Origin: Candidatus Woesearchaeota archaeon
Lineage (GTDB): Archaea > Nanobdellota > Nanobdellia > Woesearchaeales > UBA11716
NCBI GenBank assembly: GCA_013329175.1
Contig: DUKR01000016.1
Span: 1-14,815, forward strand
Length of the DNA stretch: 14,815 nucleotides
Direction: 5' to 3'
Positions within the stretch are counted from its first letter, which is position 1. Every line of letters begins with the position of its first letter. The translations under genes were made by a program, and so were the position numbers. Below the pieces are notes generated by a model. That model ran no database searches, was not told the origin of the DNA, and saw only the letters and a list, made by a program, of their open reading frames with translations. This document shows positions 8,007 to 14,815 of the stretch, in pieces.

Positions 8007-8021
8007 TTTAAAAATTTTTGG
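8007..8021 (-). promoter_or_regulatory. Subtilase promoter (TATA box)
   Basis: On the minus strand TTTTTAAA (8014-8007), preceded by CCAAAAA, is centred 26-27 bases before the ATG at 7984. This is the archaeal distance from TATA box to transcription start, so the mRNA is predicted to begin at or next to the start codon. The core shares AAAAnnTTTTAAACA with the ilvB promoter. Confidence 0.6.
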
Positions 8022-8030
8022 TTGAAAGGC

Positions 8031-8054
8031 AATACTTCAAGCTCGTGAAGTATT
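8031..8054 (-). terminator. Hairpin at the end of the DUF1461 gene
   Basis: AATACTTCA (8031-8039) and TGAAGTATT (8046-8054) form a perfect 9-bp stem with a 6-base loop. It overlaps the TAA stop of the DUF1461 gene and lies just before the subtilase promoter, whose T-run follows on the minus strand, so it may end the upstream transcript. The sequence fits; the role is inferred. Confidence 0.5.
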
Positions 8055-8727
8055 ACGGAATCTTCTTGGGAAGCCAGTGGGCCATCACTAATCCGCAGAG
8101 AATAAAGAGTGCGGAACCAGCCACGCAGTTTCTTGCCATCGCAAGCGAGCAGTCAGCAAAGAATTCCTGCGGATACAATACGACAATCTTGTCAACGGCA
8201 GGATTGAACAGGAAATTACCCTGCGGGAAAAACAGATGGTGGAATTGCAGGAACGCTGCATCAAACGAAAGAAGGAAAATCAGCCCAAGGATAACCTCAA
8301 CCAGCAAAAGGATGCCCCCTCCAAGAGCGCATGCCTCGGACAATGAGCGCATAACCTTTCTTCCATTTTTTATCCCTACAAAGCCGATAGCAGATATGGA
8401 GACGGCGGCAAGAGCCAGGATTATGGCGAAAGCCATGCGCCCCTTATCTGCAAGAGTGCGCACGTCCTCCCAGTGCGACAGCTCCCGCTCGTTGAAGAAT
8501 GAAAGCGACGCAAGCTCATCCCGCTCTCCTTTCAGGTATTTCACAACTTCTTCCGAGAGCATGTCCACATCATACCCTGCAAGAGAGGCATAGACGCCAT
8601 GCTTTTCCATCAGCTCCTGATGAAGTGCGGCATCAAACACGACAAGCCCTGCTGAAGAGAGCATGATGATTAGAGGGATGGCTATGATGAGCGCTATTTT
8701 GGCTGCCGTTGCTATTGATGCTTTCAT
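8053..8727 (-). CDS. DUF1461 family integral membrane protein (TIGR01906-like)
   Basis: A 224-residue membrane protein of unknown function. Four hydrophobic segments are visible (about residues 8-34, 97-118, 129-157 and 197-217). The large extracytoplasmic stretch after the first holds FFNERELSHWEDVR, and a second conserved patch reads FHHLFFPQGNFLF followed by YPQEFF; these match what I know of the DUF1461/TIGR01906 family, found in bacteria and archaea. The frame could start eight codons earlier, but the TATA box at 8754-8761 is centred only 6 bases from that codon and 30 from the chosen one, which also has GGAG 6 bases upstream. It is transcribed divergently from the ZPR1-like gene, from what looks like a shared TATA element. 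Nothing in the sequence gives a biochemical role. Confidence 0.8.
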   Translation of the reverse strand: MKASIATAAKIALIIAIPLIIMLSSAGLVVFDAALHQELMEKHGVYASLAGYDVDMLSEEVVKYLKGERDELASLSFFNERELSHWEDVRTLADKGRMAFAIILALAAVSISAIGFVGIKNGRKVMRSLSEACALGGGILLLVEVILGLIFLLSFDAAFLQFHHLFFPQGNFLFNPAVDKIVVLYPQEFFADCSLAMARNCVAGSALFILCGLVMAHWLPKKIP

Positions 8728-8753
8728 TTTTTCTCCAAGACTCCACCACAAAG

Positions 8754-8761
8754 TATTTATA
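8754..8761. promoter_or_regulatory. Shared bidirectional TATA box for DUF1461 and ZPR1-like genes
   Basis: TATTTATA read on the plus strand and TATAAATA read on the minus strand are the same eight bases. The centre is 26-27 bases from the ZPR1-like ATG (8784) and about 30 bases from the DUF1461 ATG (8727). Both flanks are purine-rich in their own direction (ACAAAG on plus, GGAAAGG on minus), as expected for a BRE on each side. No second TATA-like box fits in the 56-base gap. Confidence 0.65.
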
Positions 8762-8783
8762 CCTTTCCGCCAGCTAAATTACC

Positions 8784-9317
8784 ATGAGTGAGGAAGCTCC
8801 AGATGTTCTTGAAGGCCAGCCATGCCCCATGTGCCATGCTAAGACATTGACCCTTATGGAGTCAGAGCGCGATGTTCCTTATTTTGGAAAGGTCTATCTC
8901 TTCTCCATGAACTGCGCAAGCTGCAAGTATCACCTGGCAGACGTCGAGACAGAAAGCGAGAACCCTCCGGTGAAATACGCCCTTGATATAAGTTCAGAAG
9001 AGGATATGAAGATACGCGTCGTAAAATCAAGCCAGGCAACGGTCAAGCTTCCCCACATCGCAACCATCACTCCAGGGTCTGCAGCAAGCGGCTATGTGAC
9101 TAATGTAGAAGGCATTCTCAACAGGGTGAGGCACCAGATAGAGTCAGCACGAGATGCTGAAGATGATGACCCTGAGGCAAAGAAGAAGGCAAAGAGCCTC
9201 CTGAAAAAGATAACAAAAATCCAATGTGGCCATGAGAAGCAGAAGCTCATCATTGATGACCCTTCAGGCAACTCAGCTATCATTTCTGACAAGGCAGAGA
9301 AATCGGAACTGAAGTGA
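8784..9317 (+). CDS. ZPR1-related zinc-finger protein
   Basis: A 177-residue archaeal member of the ZPR1 family. One zinc-binding unit is visible, CPMC at 14-17 and CASC at 44-47, followed by the beta-rich A/B domain (about 50-120) and a charged helical end. Eukaryotic ZPR1 has two such modules and binds elongation factor 1A, helping its folding; archaeal proteins have a single module and their role is not settled, so an aEF1A-related chaperone function is only a guess. A TATA box centred 26-27 bases upstream predicts a leaderless transcript starting at this ATG. It ends with TGATGA, and the convergent gene on the other strand ends 32 bases away. Confidence 0.88.
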   Translation: MSEEAPDVLEGQPCPMCHAKTLTLMESERDVPYFGKVYLFSMNCASCKYHLADVETESENPPVKYALDISSEEDMKIRVVKSSQATVKLPHIATITPGSAASGYVTNVEGILNRVRHQIESARDAEDDDPEAKKKAKSLLKKITKIQCGHEKQKLIIDDPSGNSAIISDKAEKSELK

Positions 9318-9349
9318 TGAGGCTCTGCGCTGTAATGCAGGAGGATATG

Positions 9350-11347
9350 CTACTTTTTGGGGCCATACAGCATGGAAATGACAGCATTAAATTTTTCTGG
9401 TGGAAAATGATCTTCTCTGAATGTTTCATTAAGATATAAAGGTGAGATATAATGGGTATTTCTTTTTTTACTGGATGTGGGAATGAGAATAGAATACTGA
9501 TTGGCAAAGATATCATACATACTATCAAAGGGTACTCTATTGACTCCACTCTGTTTGCATTTTTCCCTTAATGTATCCATTTGGATAGCAAAACTATCTA
9601 CTAATAGCTTTTTCATTTCTGAATAAAATATAGCAAGATGCCCTCCCTGTGTCTTTTGTTTGTTGTCCCCATGATTTTCCATTTCTGTGTTCATCACGGC
9701 ATCCAATTCAGAAAAGAAGTTCCCCCTAAAATCTTTAATGTTCCCTATTGGCCTATACATCTCTTCCAGAATTTTCCCAAACATGGCCCCCACAGCGATA
9801 ACAGCTTTGTTTTCTATTGGATGATGATGTACTGAAACTAGACTTTCTATAATATATCTTTTGACTTCATTTTTAAGAGGATCTGCATGTATCAAGCATG
9901 CATTGTCAGGTGGAAGTGTGAGGTTAAATATTGTTTCAAGCAAAGCATCAACTCTGGTATTGATGTCCTGATAGGCTTGTTCTGGGGTTGTGTTTCTATA
10001 CAGGAAAGCAAGCGTTCTTGCCCTTCCTATTCTAGCTCCATGACTCTTCGTAACTGGAACTATGTCCATGTATGCTCCCCAATTTCCCATTGGCTTTATG
10101 AACTCATTATATACTTCCGCGGATACATCCTTTCGGGGAGTTAAAGCACCCACTAGTAATCTGCTGGCTTCCCAATTATGCACTTCAGCGACGAAAGGTT
10201 CTGGGAGTTCTGCTTTGAATTCAACGAGATATCTTTCTGTTAGAGTCTTCCTACATGCCTCAACACACGAAATGAGTTCCAAAATCTCATTTTCAGTTGT
10301 GAACAACTCATCTGCAAATTTTCTTGCGTATCTTTCGAGTATCTTCGTTTTTTCTTGAATCAATGTAGTTCGCATTCCTGCAGCCAGGATATCGCGATAG
10401 AAATCTTGAGGCAATTTCGTTAGAAGTTCCTTTTGAGTATATGAATGTACAACTGCCCTTTGCAGAATCTCAGTGACGTATGGATCAGGCGGACTTTTTT
10501 TTACAAAAGTATGGTACTCTTGTTTAAAATCTTTAATTATACACCCTATCCATCCGGTTACTTCATCCAGTTTTTTAAAAAGGTTTGAAAATTCTTTGGC
10601 TGTGCTATAGGTAATGTGGTGTTTCCTATTAAGATAGTGAGCAACTGGATTTATTGATTCCAGCCCAGATAATAAATAAATATCAGGGGGAAAATATGTT
10701 AGTCCCACCGCACCGTTGTAATTATCTTTATGACCAAAATGCACCACAACTGAATGGTTTTCATTAGAACTATTTTCCACTATAGCCTTTATTGGAGAAT
10801 CCCCTATTTTCTTAGCATTCTTGACTGCCTGCAGTACAGCTGCTTCAAGCAGGCTGGCTTTGCTTTCAGCCGATGTTATTTCAACGGACAGTCTTTCATA
10901 ATTCAAACTTAATTTATTAAACCAGTTTTGTATGCTGGATTCATCTTCACTACCAAAAAAATGAAGGAAGCCTAGTGTGGTCTCTTTGCTGATGCCATAA
11001 ACACCACTCAGTAGGGAAGTTAGATCTCCATGAGGCACTATCTCTTCAAAATTATAGCCAATAGAGCAATTCATGTGACTGTTTTTTTTACTAAACTGAT
11101 GATTACTCAATTCAAGTATAGCCAGCAGAAGCGCCTCGAGAAGGTCAGCTTTAACTTCAGGCAAAGGGTAATGTAGAAATTCCGCGTGATATTTTTGTGC
11201 AATACTGGGGCATGCACCTCTCAAAAACGTCTCCAGGTTAGCCCGTCCCATGTTTCCAATTCTGGTATTTAATCCACGGAATGCCTTTTTGGAGATGCCT
11301 AAGGAGGATAGAAAAGATGGTCTCTTAGGAGGAAGTAGTCTACGCAT
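9350..11347 (-). CDS. Large unassigned protein encoded by an AT-rich gene
   Basis: A 665-residue protein that I do not recognise. It has no signal peptide or membrane segment, a basic N-terminus and a mixed, mostly helical look, so it is probably cytosolic. Two segments about 97 residues apart resemble each other (53-80 and 149-177; both contain KAxLLEA), suggesting an internal duplication. A later stretch (about 391-470) has HNWEASRLLVGALTP and SHGARIGRAR, faintly like ATP-grasp ligase ends, but no ATP loop is visible. The gene is clearly richer in A+T than its neighbours: a sampled row (10561-10620) has 20 G/C of 60, against 28 of 60 in the debranching gene (12121-12180). This suggests transfer. 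I choose the Met at 11347 over 11368 because TATATAAA is centred 28 bases before it and only about 8 before the other. It could be a mobile cargo gene or a lineage-specific gene. Confidence 0.75.
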   Translation of the reverse strand: MRRLLPPKRPSFLSSLGISKKAFRGLNTRIGNMGRANLETFLRGACPSIAQKYHAEFLHYPLPEVKADLLEALLLAILELSNHQFSKKNSHMNCSIGYNFEEIVPHGDLTSLLSGVYGISKETTLGFLHFFGSEDESSIQNWFNKLSLNYERLSVEITSAESKASLLEAAVLQAVKNAKKIGDSPIKAIVENSSNENHSVVVHFGHKDNYNGAVGLTYFPPDIYLLSGLESINPVAHYLNRKHHITYSTAKEFSNLFKKLDEVTGWIGCIIKDFKQEYHTFVKKSPPDPYVTEILQRAVVHSYTQKELLTKLPQDFYRDILAAGMRTTLIQEKTKILERYARKFADELFTTENEILELISCVEACRKTLTERYLVEFKAELPEPFVAEVHNWEASRLLVGALTPRKDVSAEVYNEFIKPMGNWGAYMDIVPVTKSHGARIGRARTLAFLYRNTTPEQAYQDINTRVDALLETIFNLTLPPDNACLIHADPLKNEVKRYIIESLVSVHHHPIENKAVIAVGAMFGKILEEMYRPIGNIKDFRGNFFSELDAVMNTEMENHGDNKQKTQGGHLAIFYSEMKKLLVDSFAIQMDTLREKCKQSGVNRVPFDSMYDIFANQYSILIPTSSKKRNTHYISPLYLNETFREDHFPPEKFNAVISMLYGPKK

Positions 11348-11370
11348 ACGCCTATTGGTAACCCGCATTA

Positions 11371-11379
11371 TTTTATATA
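11371..11379 (-). promoter_or_regulatory. TATA box of the AT-rich orphan gene
   Basis: The minus strand reads TATATAAAA (11379-11371), centred about 28 bases before the ATG at 11347. It lies between the debranching gene's stop and the orphan's start, giving the orphan its own promoter and near-leaderless transcript. Confidence 0.55.
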
Positions 11380-11403
11380 TTTGACGACAAGAGAAAGCAC
11401 AGG

Positions 11404-13239
11404 CTAGCCATTATCCTTTCCGTTTATCTCATGCATCAACTCAATGTAGCTCGCAGCGCTCCATGCCTGGGCAAGGCACCCTTCTGACCTCATGGCCTCT
11501 GCGCTGCTGAGTTCAGCGTGATGGCCGATTGCGCCGCTCCAGAGGATTTCATCTGTGCTTGCCCTGATGATAGCTTCAATCTTGTCCCTGTACTTCTCCC
11601 TGTTGATACGATGCAAAACGATTGCAGCAAGGTTATTGATCCAGAACCATGAATCGCCATTGTGATAGCTGGTGTCTCTCTCTCCCGTATGCCTTGGCTG
11701 GTATCGCTGGTCACCCATATCTATGGTAGCAAGCCCCCCCCATGAAAGCCACAGGCGGCCAAGGGCATGATCAAATGCTTTTTCCCAACTATCGCCAGAA
11801 AGCAACTCCTTATACAGGTAGCAGGCAAGGAAGAGGTTGGGCCGCACGGTCTCATCATTTACTCTGTCTAGCAGCCTTTTGCCGTTCCAGAAGCTGTCTA
11901 GCACATGTTCCCTCATCCTCTTCTCACGGCTAAGGTATTTCTCATCCCCGCTGAGCTTGTAGAGAAGCTGCAGCATCACTAGGCGCAGCGCCTGTATCTC
12001 GATGCACAGCCCATCGCGTGGGATGGAATCCATCCACGTCTCCTGCGCAAGGCTCATGGCAAGCACGTCATAGCTGTTTGTTGCGATGTCAAGCTCAGTT
12101 GCTATGCGCAGGCGGTTGGCAAGCTTGGTGATATCCTTCCTGTCGAAATGCTCATGGACGTTCTTGTTCCTTGCAAGCTCATGGAAGAGGTCCATCCAGC
12201 GCTTTGCATGCCAGCCAAAGGCATCTGCTGAGCCGATGGGGCTTTCAGGAATCCTGTTCGGAAGCCTGCCTATCTTGTTTACGGTCTTCAGCTGCCGCTC
12301 AAGGACGTGCCTTGCAAGATGGATGTCTCCTGACAGCATAAGCCCCCGCAGGCTTATTGCCTCATCCCTTCCCCATATCTGGAAGAACCACGGCAACCCC
12401 GCATAGAGTGCATGATGTTCACCAGACCTGATGGTAAGCGAGTCAAGGCTTGCTCCAGCGCAGCGGTACGCTGCCATCTGCTGCTGCTCAGGTATACTGA
12501 CATCCTTATACCTGCTCTCATCTGCCCTGCAATAGCTCTGCTGGATGGCCCTGATGTTATCAATGTGGCGGCTGACCTTTCCTGCCTCCTGCAGCGCCTC
12601 ATCCTTTGTTGCCCCTATGCCAAAGACAATGCACCGCCCGGTGACTGTTGCAGGGTGATAGACGTGGCGAGTAAAGCTTCCTGAGCCTCTCTCCTTGTCA
12701 AGAAGATACTCCTTCTCTATCCACTTGTCTGTCACATCAACGTGCAGAGAGTCATCACCTGCTATGGCAAGAAAGAGCGAGTACTCTTCTCCCTCCCTGC
12801 CGCCATCCTCATGGGGAGTATAGTCCTTCCTGAAGGTGATGACTGTAGCGTCCCCCTCTTTTCCTAGGCTATAGTTCCTGCCCCACGATCTCGAGTCGTA
12901 AGGCTCTCTCACATCAAGATGCAGCTCGAATCGCTCAGGAACAGGAGATTCAATCACCATGGCATTGGTATGCAGCGGCATGAAGATGCGATGCTTTCTC
13001 TCTTCAGTCCCCCTACGCACGCACCAGAGGTGATTCTCAAGGATTGCAGTTTCAGTCTCAGGAATAATGTCCTCAATGACCTTTAATACCCTGTCTTTGA
13101 CTGCAAAGAACGCGCCGTTATAGCGGGAGGACGCTCCAAACAGCGCAAATCCTCCTCTTTTGTTTGTAAGAATGAAAGACCTGCTGCCCTCTTTTTCCTG
13201 CTGGATTTCTTTTCCTGCGACGTGATGGCGTATTTTCAT
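11404..13239 (-). CDS. Glycogen debranching enzyme, amylo-alpha-1,6-glucosidase (GH133-like)
   Basis: A 611-residue enzyme expected to cut alpha-1,6 branch points in glycogen-type glucans. The N-terminal half is the beta-rich domain typical of bacterial and archaeal debranching enzymes (about 20-225). The C-terminal (alpha/alpha)6 barrel carries LPWFFQIWGRDEAISLRGL with WGRDE at 289-293, ETWMDSIPRDGLCIEIQAL at about 400-418 and SYHNGDSWFW at about 524-533, all conserved in the family. Length is normal and no key motif is broken. Start choice is uncertain: GTG at 13254 and ATG at 13239 share the frame; I prefer the ATG. A TATA box at 13308-13316 predicts a leader of about 46 bases, unlike most genes here. 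Its neighbours are not carbohydrate genes. Confidence 0.92.
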   Translation of the reverse strand: MKIRHHVAGKEIQQEKEGSRSFILTNKRGGFALFGASSRYNGAFFAVKDRVLKVIEDIIPETETAILENHLWCVRRGTEERKHRIFMPLHTNAMVIESPVPERFELHLDVREPYDSRSWGRNYSLGKEGDATVITFRKDYTPHEDGGREGEEYSLFLAIAGDDSLHVDVTDKWIEKEYLLDKERGSGSFTRHVYHPATVTGRCIVFGIGATKDEALQEAGKVSRHIDNIRAIQQSYCRADESRYKDVSIPEQQQMAAYRCAGASLDSLTIRSGEHHALYAGLPWFFQIWGRDEAISLRGLMLSGDIHLARHVLERQLKTVNKIGRLPNRIPESPIGSADAFGWHAKRWMDLFHELARNKNVHEHFDRKDITKLANRLRIATELDIATNSYDVLAMSLAQETWMDSIPRDGLCIEIQALRLVMLQLLYKLSGDEKYLSREKRMREHVLDSFWNGKRLLDRVNDETVRPNLFLACYLYKELLSGDSWEKAFDHALGRLWLSWGGLATIDMGDQRYQPRHTGERDTSYHNGDSWFWINNLAAIVLHRINREKYRDKIEAIIRASTDEILWSGAIGHHAELSSAEAMRSEGCLAQAWSAASYIELMHEINGKDNG

Positions 13240-13307
13240 CAACCTTAGGAACACTCGCTAAAACGTGACCCTCTCCTCCACCTGCTGGCATTTTTTGGAA
13301 AAGCACG

Positions 13308-13316
13308 TATAAAAAA
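13308..13316 (-). promoter_or_regulatory. TATA box of the debranching enzyme gene
   Basis: The minus strand reads TTTTTTATA (13316-13308). Transcription would start about 26 bases downstream near 13285, leaving a leader of roughly 46 bases that contains a purine-rich GGAGGAG (13279-13273) too far from either candidate start to be a normal ribosome site. Confidence 0.45.
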
Positions 13317-13356
13317 GTTAGTTACTACTCTCAGATTGCAAGGAATGAAAAGCCCA

Positions 13357-14112
13357 TCAACTGCATTTCTCAGTATATACCCTAAGGACAATGCCACTAT
13401 ACTTCCTCAAATTCTTCTCCTGCTTGGCAGTCAGAACCAGAGGCGCAAAACCCCAGTGGATTGCGACAACATCGCCTTTCTTGACATCGGGCATAAGCTC
13501 AGGCAGATAGGCTATGGTCTTTGTGCTCTCTTCCTCAATAATCTTCCCATCCCTTTCTGCAAGGGTGGTTGTTGCAACAATGAGGTTTGTGCCAATGACC
13601 TCAGCTACCTTGCCTGAGGATATTCTGCAGTTGTCCATGTTCTGGACGGTTGTGGGAACAGAGCCAGTCGTGCGTCCGACGCCGACATAGAAGACATTGA
13701 AGTTGTGATGGGGCACAAACCCCGTTGGCATTTCTGCCTTGAGCCTATTCCCTACTGGCTGCGGAAGGCCTCTTGCGACAAGGCCGTCAACAATGGCTTT
13801 CAGGTCATCAATGGTGAAGCCATCCAAAAGCTCATTGCCCAGCCAGTAGGCTTCAACCACTTGGCCATCAAACATGCCAAGGCCATGTTTCTTTGCAATC
13901 GCTGAGAGATAGGGAGGCAGCCCTTCAAATCGCAAAAGAGATTCTCTGACCTCCTTTGCATTGCCCTTTGTGGAGAAGTAGCGCCTGAATTGCTCATTTG
14001 CCTCTTTTGGCCCGCAGTATCTCAACGCATTGGTGATGAAAGAGAAGCGAGCGGCAAGCTCAAGAGCGTCCATTAGCAGTGTGGGGGAACTCCAGTTTTT
14101 AGGCTTTGCCAT
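13357..14112 (-). CDS. DUF6390 family protein
   Basis: A 251-residue protein of unknown function. Recognisable family patterns are LELAARFSFITNALRYCGP near the N-terminus, LLRFEGLPPYLSAIAKKHG, the VVEAYWLGNELLDGF stretch, then PHHNFNVFYVGVG and MDNCRISSGKV; I know these from the DUF6390 family of archaea and actinobacteria, without a known activity. The frame is open 45 codons further upstream to 14247, but those residues do not look like the family, so I start at the MAKPK methionine. A TATA-like box at 14206-14216 would then leave a leader of about 70 bases, longer than for other genes here. It lies 102 bases from the nearest debranching-enzyme start and next to a transposase. Confidence 0.75.
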   Translation of the reverse strand: MAKPKNWSSPTLLMDALELAARFSFITNALRYCGPKEANEQFRRYFSTKGNAKEVRESLLRFEGLPPYLSAIAKKHGLGMFDGQVVEAYWLGNELLDGFTIDDLKAIVDGLVARGLPQPVGNRLKAEMPTGFVPHHNFNVFYVGVGRTTGSVPTTVQNMDNCRISSGKVAEVIGTNLIVATTTLAERDGKIIEEESTKTIAYLPELMPDVKKGDVVAIHWGFAPLVLTAKQEKNLRKYSGIVLRVYTEKCS

Positions 14113-14205
14113 TTTGCGCACTACTTCAGGTTGTTGAATGCCTGCAACCTTGTCGCATGGCCAGTGCCACAGTAGTTCGGACTGAAATCTGATTCTCGAC
14201 GATAG

Positions 14206-14216
14206 CCATAAATAGC
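14206..14216 (-). promoter_or_regulatory. Possible TATA box of the DUF6390 gene
   Basis: The minus strand reads GCTATTTATGG, placing the start of transcription near 14185, about 70 bases before the chosen ATG. No closer AT-rich box is visible. The unusually long leader leaves either a regulatory leader or a wrong start choice open. Confidence 0.35.
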
Positions 14217-14231
14217 AGCGGTATAGAAAGA

Positions 14232-14262
14232 GGTCTCGGGGTGGCATTAGACCAACCCCGAG
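14232..14262. repeat. Overlapping inverted repeats between DUF6390 gene and transposase
   Basis: CTCGGGGT (14235-14242) and ACCCCGAG (14255-14262) form a perfect 8-bp stem with a 12-base loop. A second pair, GGTCT (14232-14236) and AGACC (14249-14253), overlaps the first so both cannot fold at once. The position, about 25 bases before the transposase start, fits an insertion sequence subterminal structure; a regulatory hairpin is also possible. Confidence 0.5.
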
Positions 14263-14286
14263 CCTGCTAGCATTGTTGGATTACAA

Positions 14287-14814
14287 ATGTTAGCTGCAAC
14301 CAAACACACCCTACACCTCAAAAAACTTGCGATTTTAGCCAAGCAAAACGTCAACAACCAGCTTTCTCTCAAGCGAAAAAAGGATATCTTCTTCACCGAC
14401 AAGCATTACCTTGCCTTATTGCTCCTCATCTCTCTCTTCTGCACCTTCGCTGAGGGTGGGGGCTATGTGGCTAACTGGTTCGGTAACCTGCCAAAAGGCG
14501 ACACGCTGCTTGATCAGTTGGAAAAGTTCAAGGAAGAGGAGATACTCGACCAATTCCAGAGGCTCTTTGAGCGGCAATTCCGTAGCATTTTTCAGACAAG
14601 ATGGAGGAAGCCTAAGGTTATCTTGGCTATCGACATGACCGATAAGCCGACCTATAGCCGATGGAAGAAGACCAATCGTAACATTGTGGGTGGTAAGCCG
14701 AAGGCAAGCACCTGCCATTTCTTCCGTTTTGCGACCGTCCAGATAGCAGACAAGAAGAATCCCATTACACTATATGCTATGCATTGCAAGAAGGGTAATA
14801 CTTCACTATCCTGA
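14287..14814 (+). CDS. DDE transposase, N-terminal part (ISH3/ISC1217-like), early stop
   Basis: The 175 residues match the first half of an archaeal DDE transposase: a helical N-terminal region (TDKHYLALLLLISL, then GNLPKGDTLLDQLEKF) and the start of the catalytic fold, with AIDMTDKPTY giving the first catalytic Asp116, and then VGGKPKASTCHFFRFATVQI, a block typical of ISH3 and ISC1217-type enzymes. The frame closes at TGA (14812-14814) well before the other acidic residues would come. The copy is therefore either frameshifted or truncated, or the sequence continues in another frame beyond the window. Upstream the frame is closed by TAG at 14248-14250. The family name is a best match by motif, not proven. 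Confidence 0.75.
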   Translation: MLAATKHTLHLKKLAILAKQNVNNQLSLKRKKDIFFTDKHYLALLLLISLFCTFAEGGGYVANWFGNLPKGDTLLDQLEKFKEEEILDQFQRLFERQFRSIFQTRWRKPKVILAIDMTDKPTYSRWKKTNRNIVGGKPKASTCHFFRFATVQIADKKNPITLYAMHCKKGNTSLS

Positions 14815-14815
14815 A

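Noticed and set aside
13118..13306. A 62-codon minus-strand frame just upstream of and overlapping the debranching gene
   Set aside because: It overlaps the debranching enzyme N-terminus in another frame and resembles no protein.
1..14815. CRISPR arrays, tRNA or rRNA genes
   Set aside because: No regularly spaced direct repeats with unique spacers and no cloverleaf or rRNA core sequences were seen on either strand.

Overview
The window reads as chromosomal DNA from an archaeon, plausibly a DPANN-type lineage (Woesearchaeota-like), though the lineage is only inferred. The archaeal signs are a ZPR1-related zinc-finger protein, a GH133-type glycogen debranching enzyme, a secreted subtilase with a PGF-pre-PGF-like domain, a DUF1461 membrane protein and a DUF6390 protein. 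In addition, archaeal TATA boxes with purine-rich BRE-like flanks lie about 26-31 bases before several start codons, the spacing expected for leaderless or nearly leaderless transcripts.

Layout. Bases 1-326 have no convincing gene but hold two 21-base hairpin repeats that co-vary. Minus-strand genes follow: a short-chain dehydrogenase (327-1157) and the acetolactate synthase pair ilvN (1219-1743) and ilvB (1745-3466), which are separated by one base and form an operon. Between ilvB and the next gene lies the 3' end of a decayed IS3-family insertion sequence (3589-3709). A 1418-residue secreted, membrane-anchored subtilase (3728-7984) comes next; it ends in a cytoplasmic histidine-rich pentapeptide repeat tail. 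Then come a DUF1461 membrane protein (8053-8727, minus) and a divergent ZPR1-like protein (8784-9317, plus), which appear to share one symmetrical TATA box.

The second half holds an AT-rich gene for a 665-residue protein I cannot assign (9350-11347), a GH133 glycogen debranching enzyme (11404-13239) and a DUF6390 protein (13357-14112), all on the minus strand. The right edge has the start of a DDE transposase on the plus strand (14287-14814), whose frame closes after 175 codons.

Function. IlvB and IlvN together make the first shared step of branched-chain amino acid synthesis; no other ilv gene is present. The debranching enzyme points to glycogen or starch use. The remaining genes look like independent transcription units, most with their own TATA box. 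The best candidates for something undescribed are the AT-rich 665-residue orphan, the histidine repeat tail of the subtilase, the co-varying hairpin pair at the left edge and the shared bidirectional promoter.
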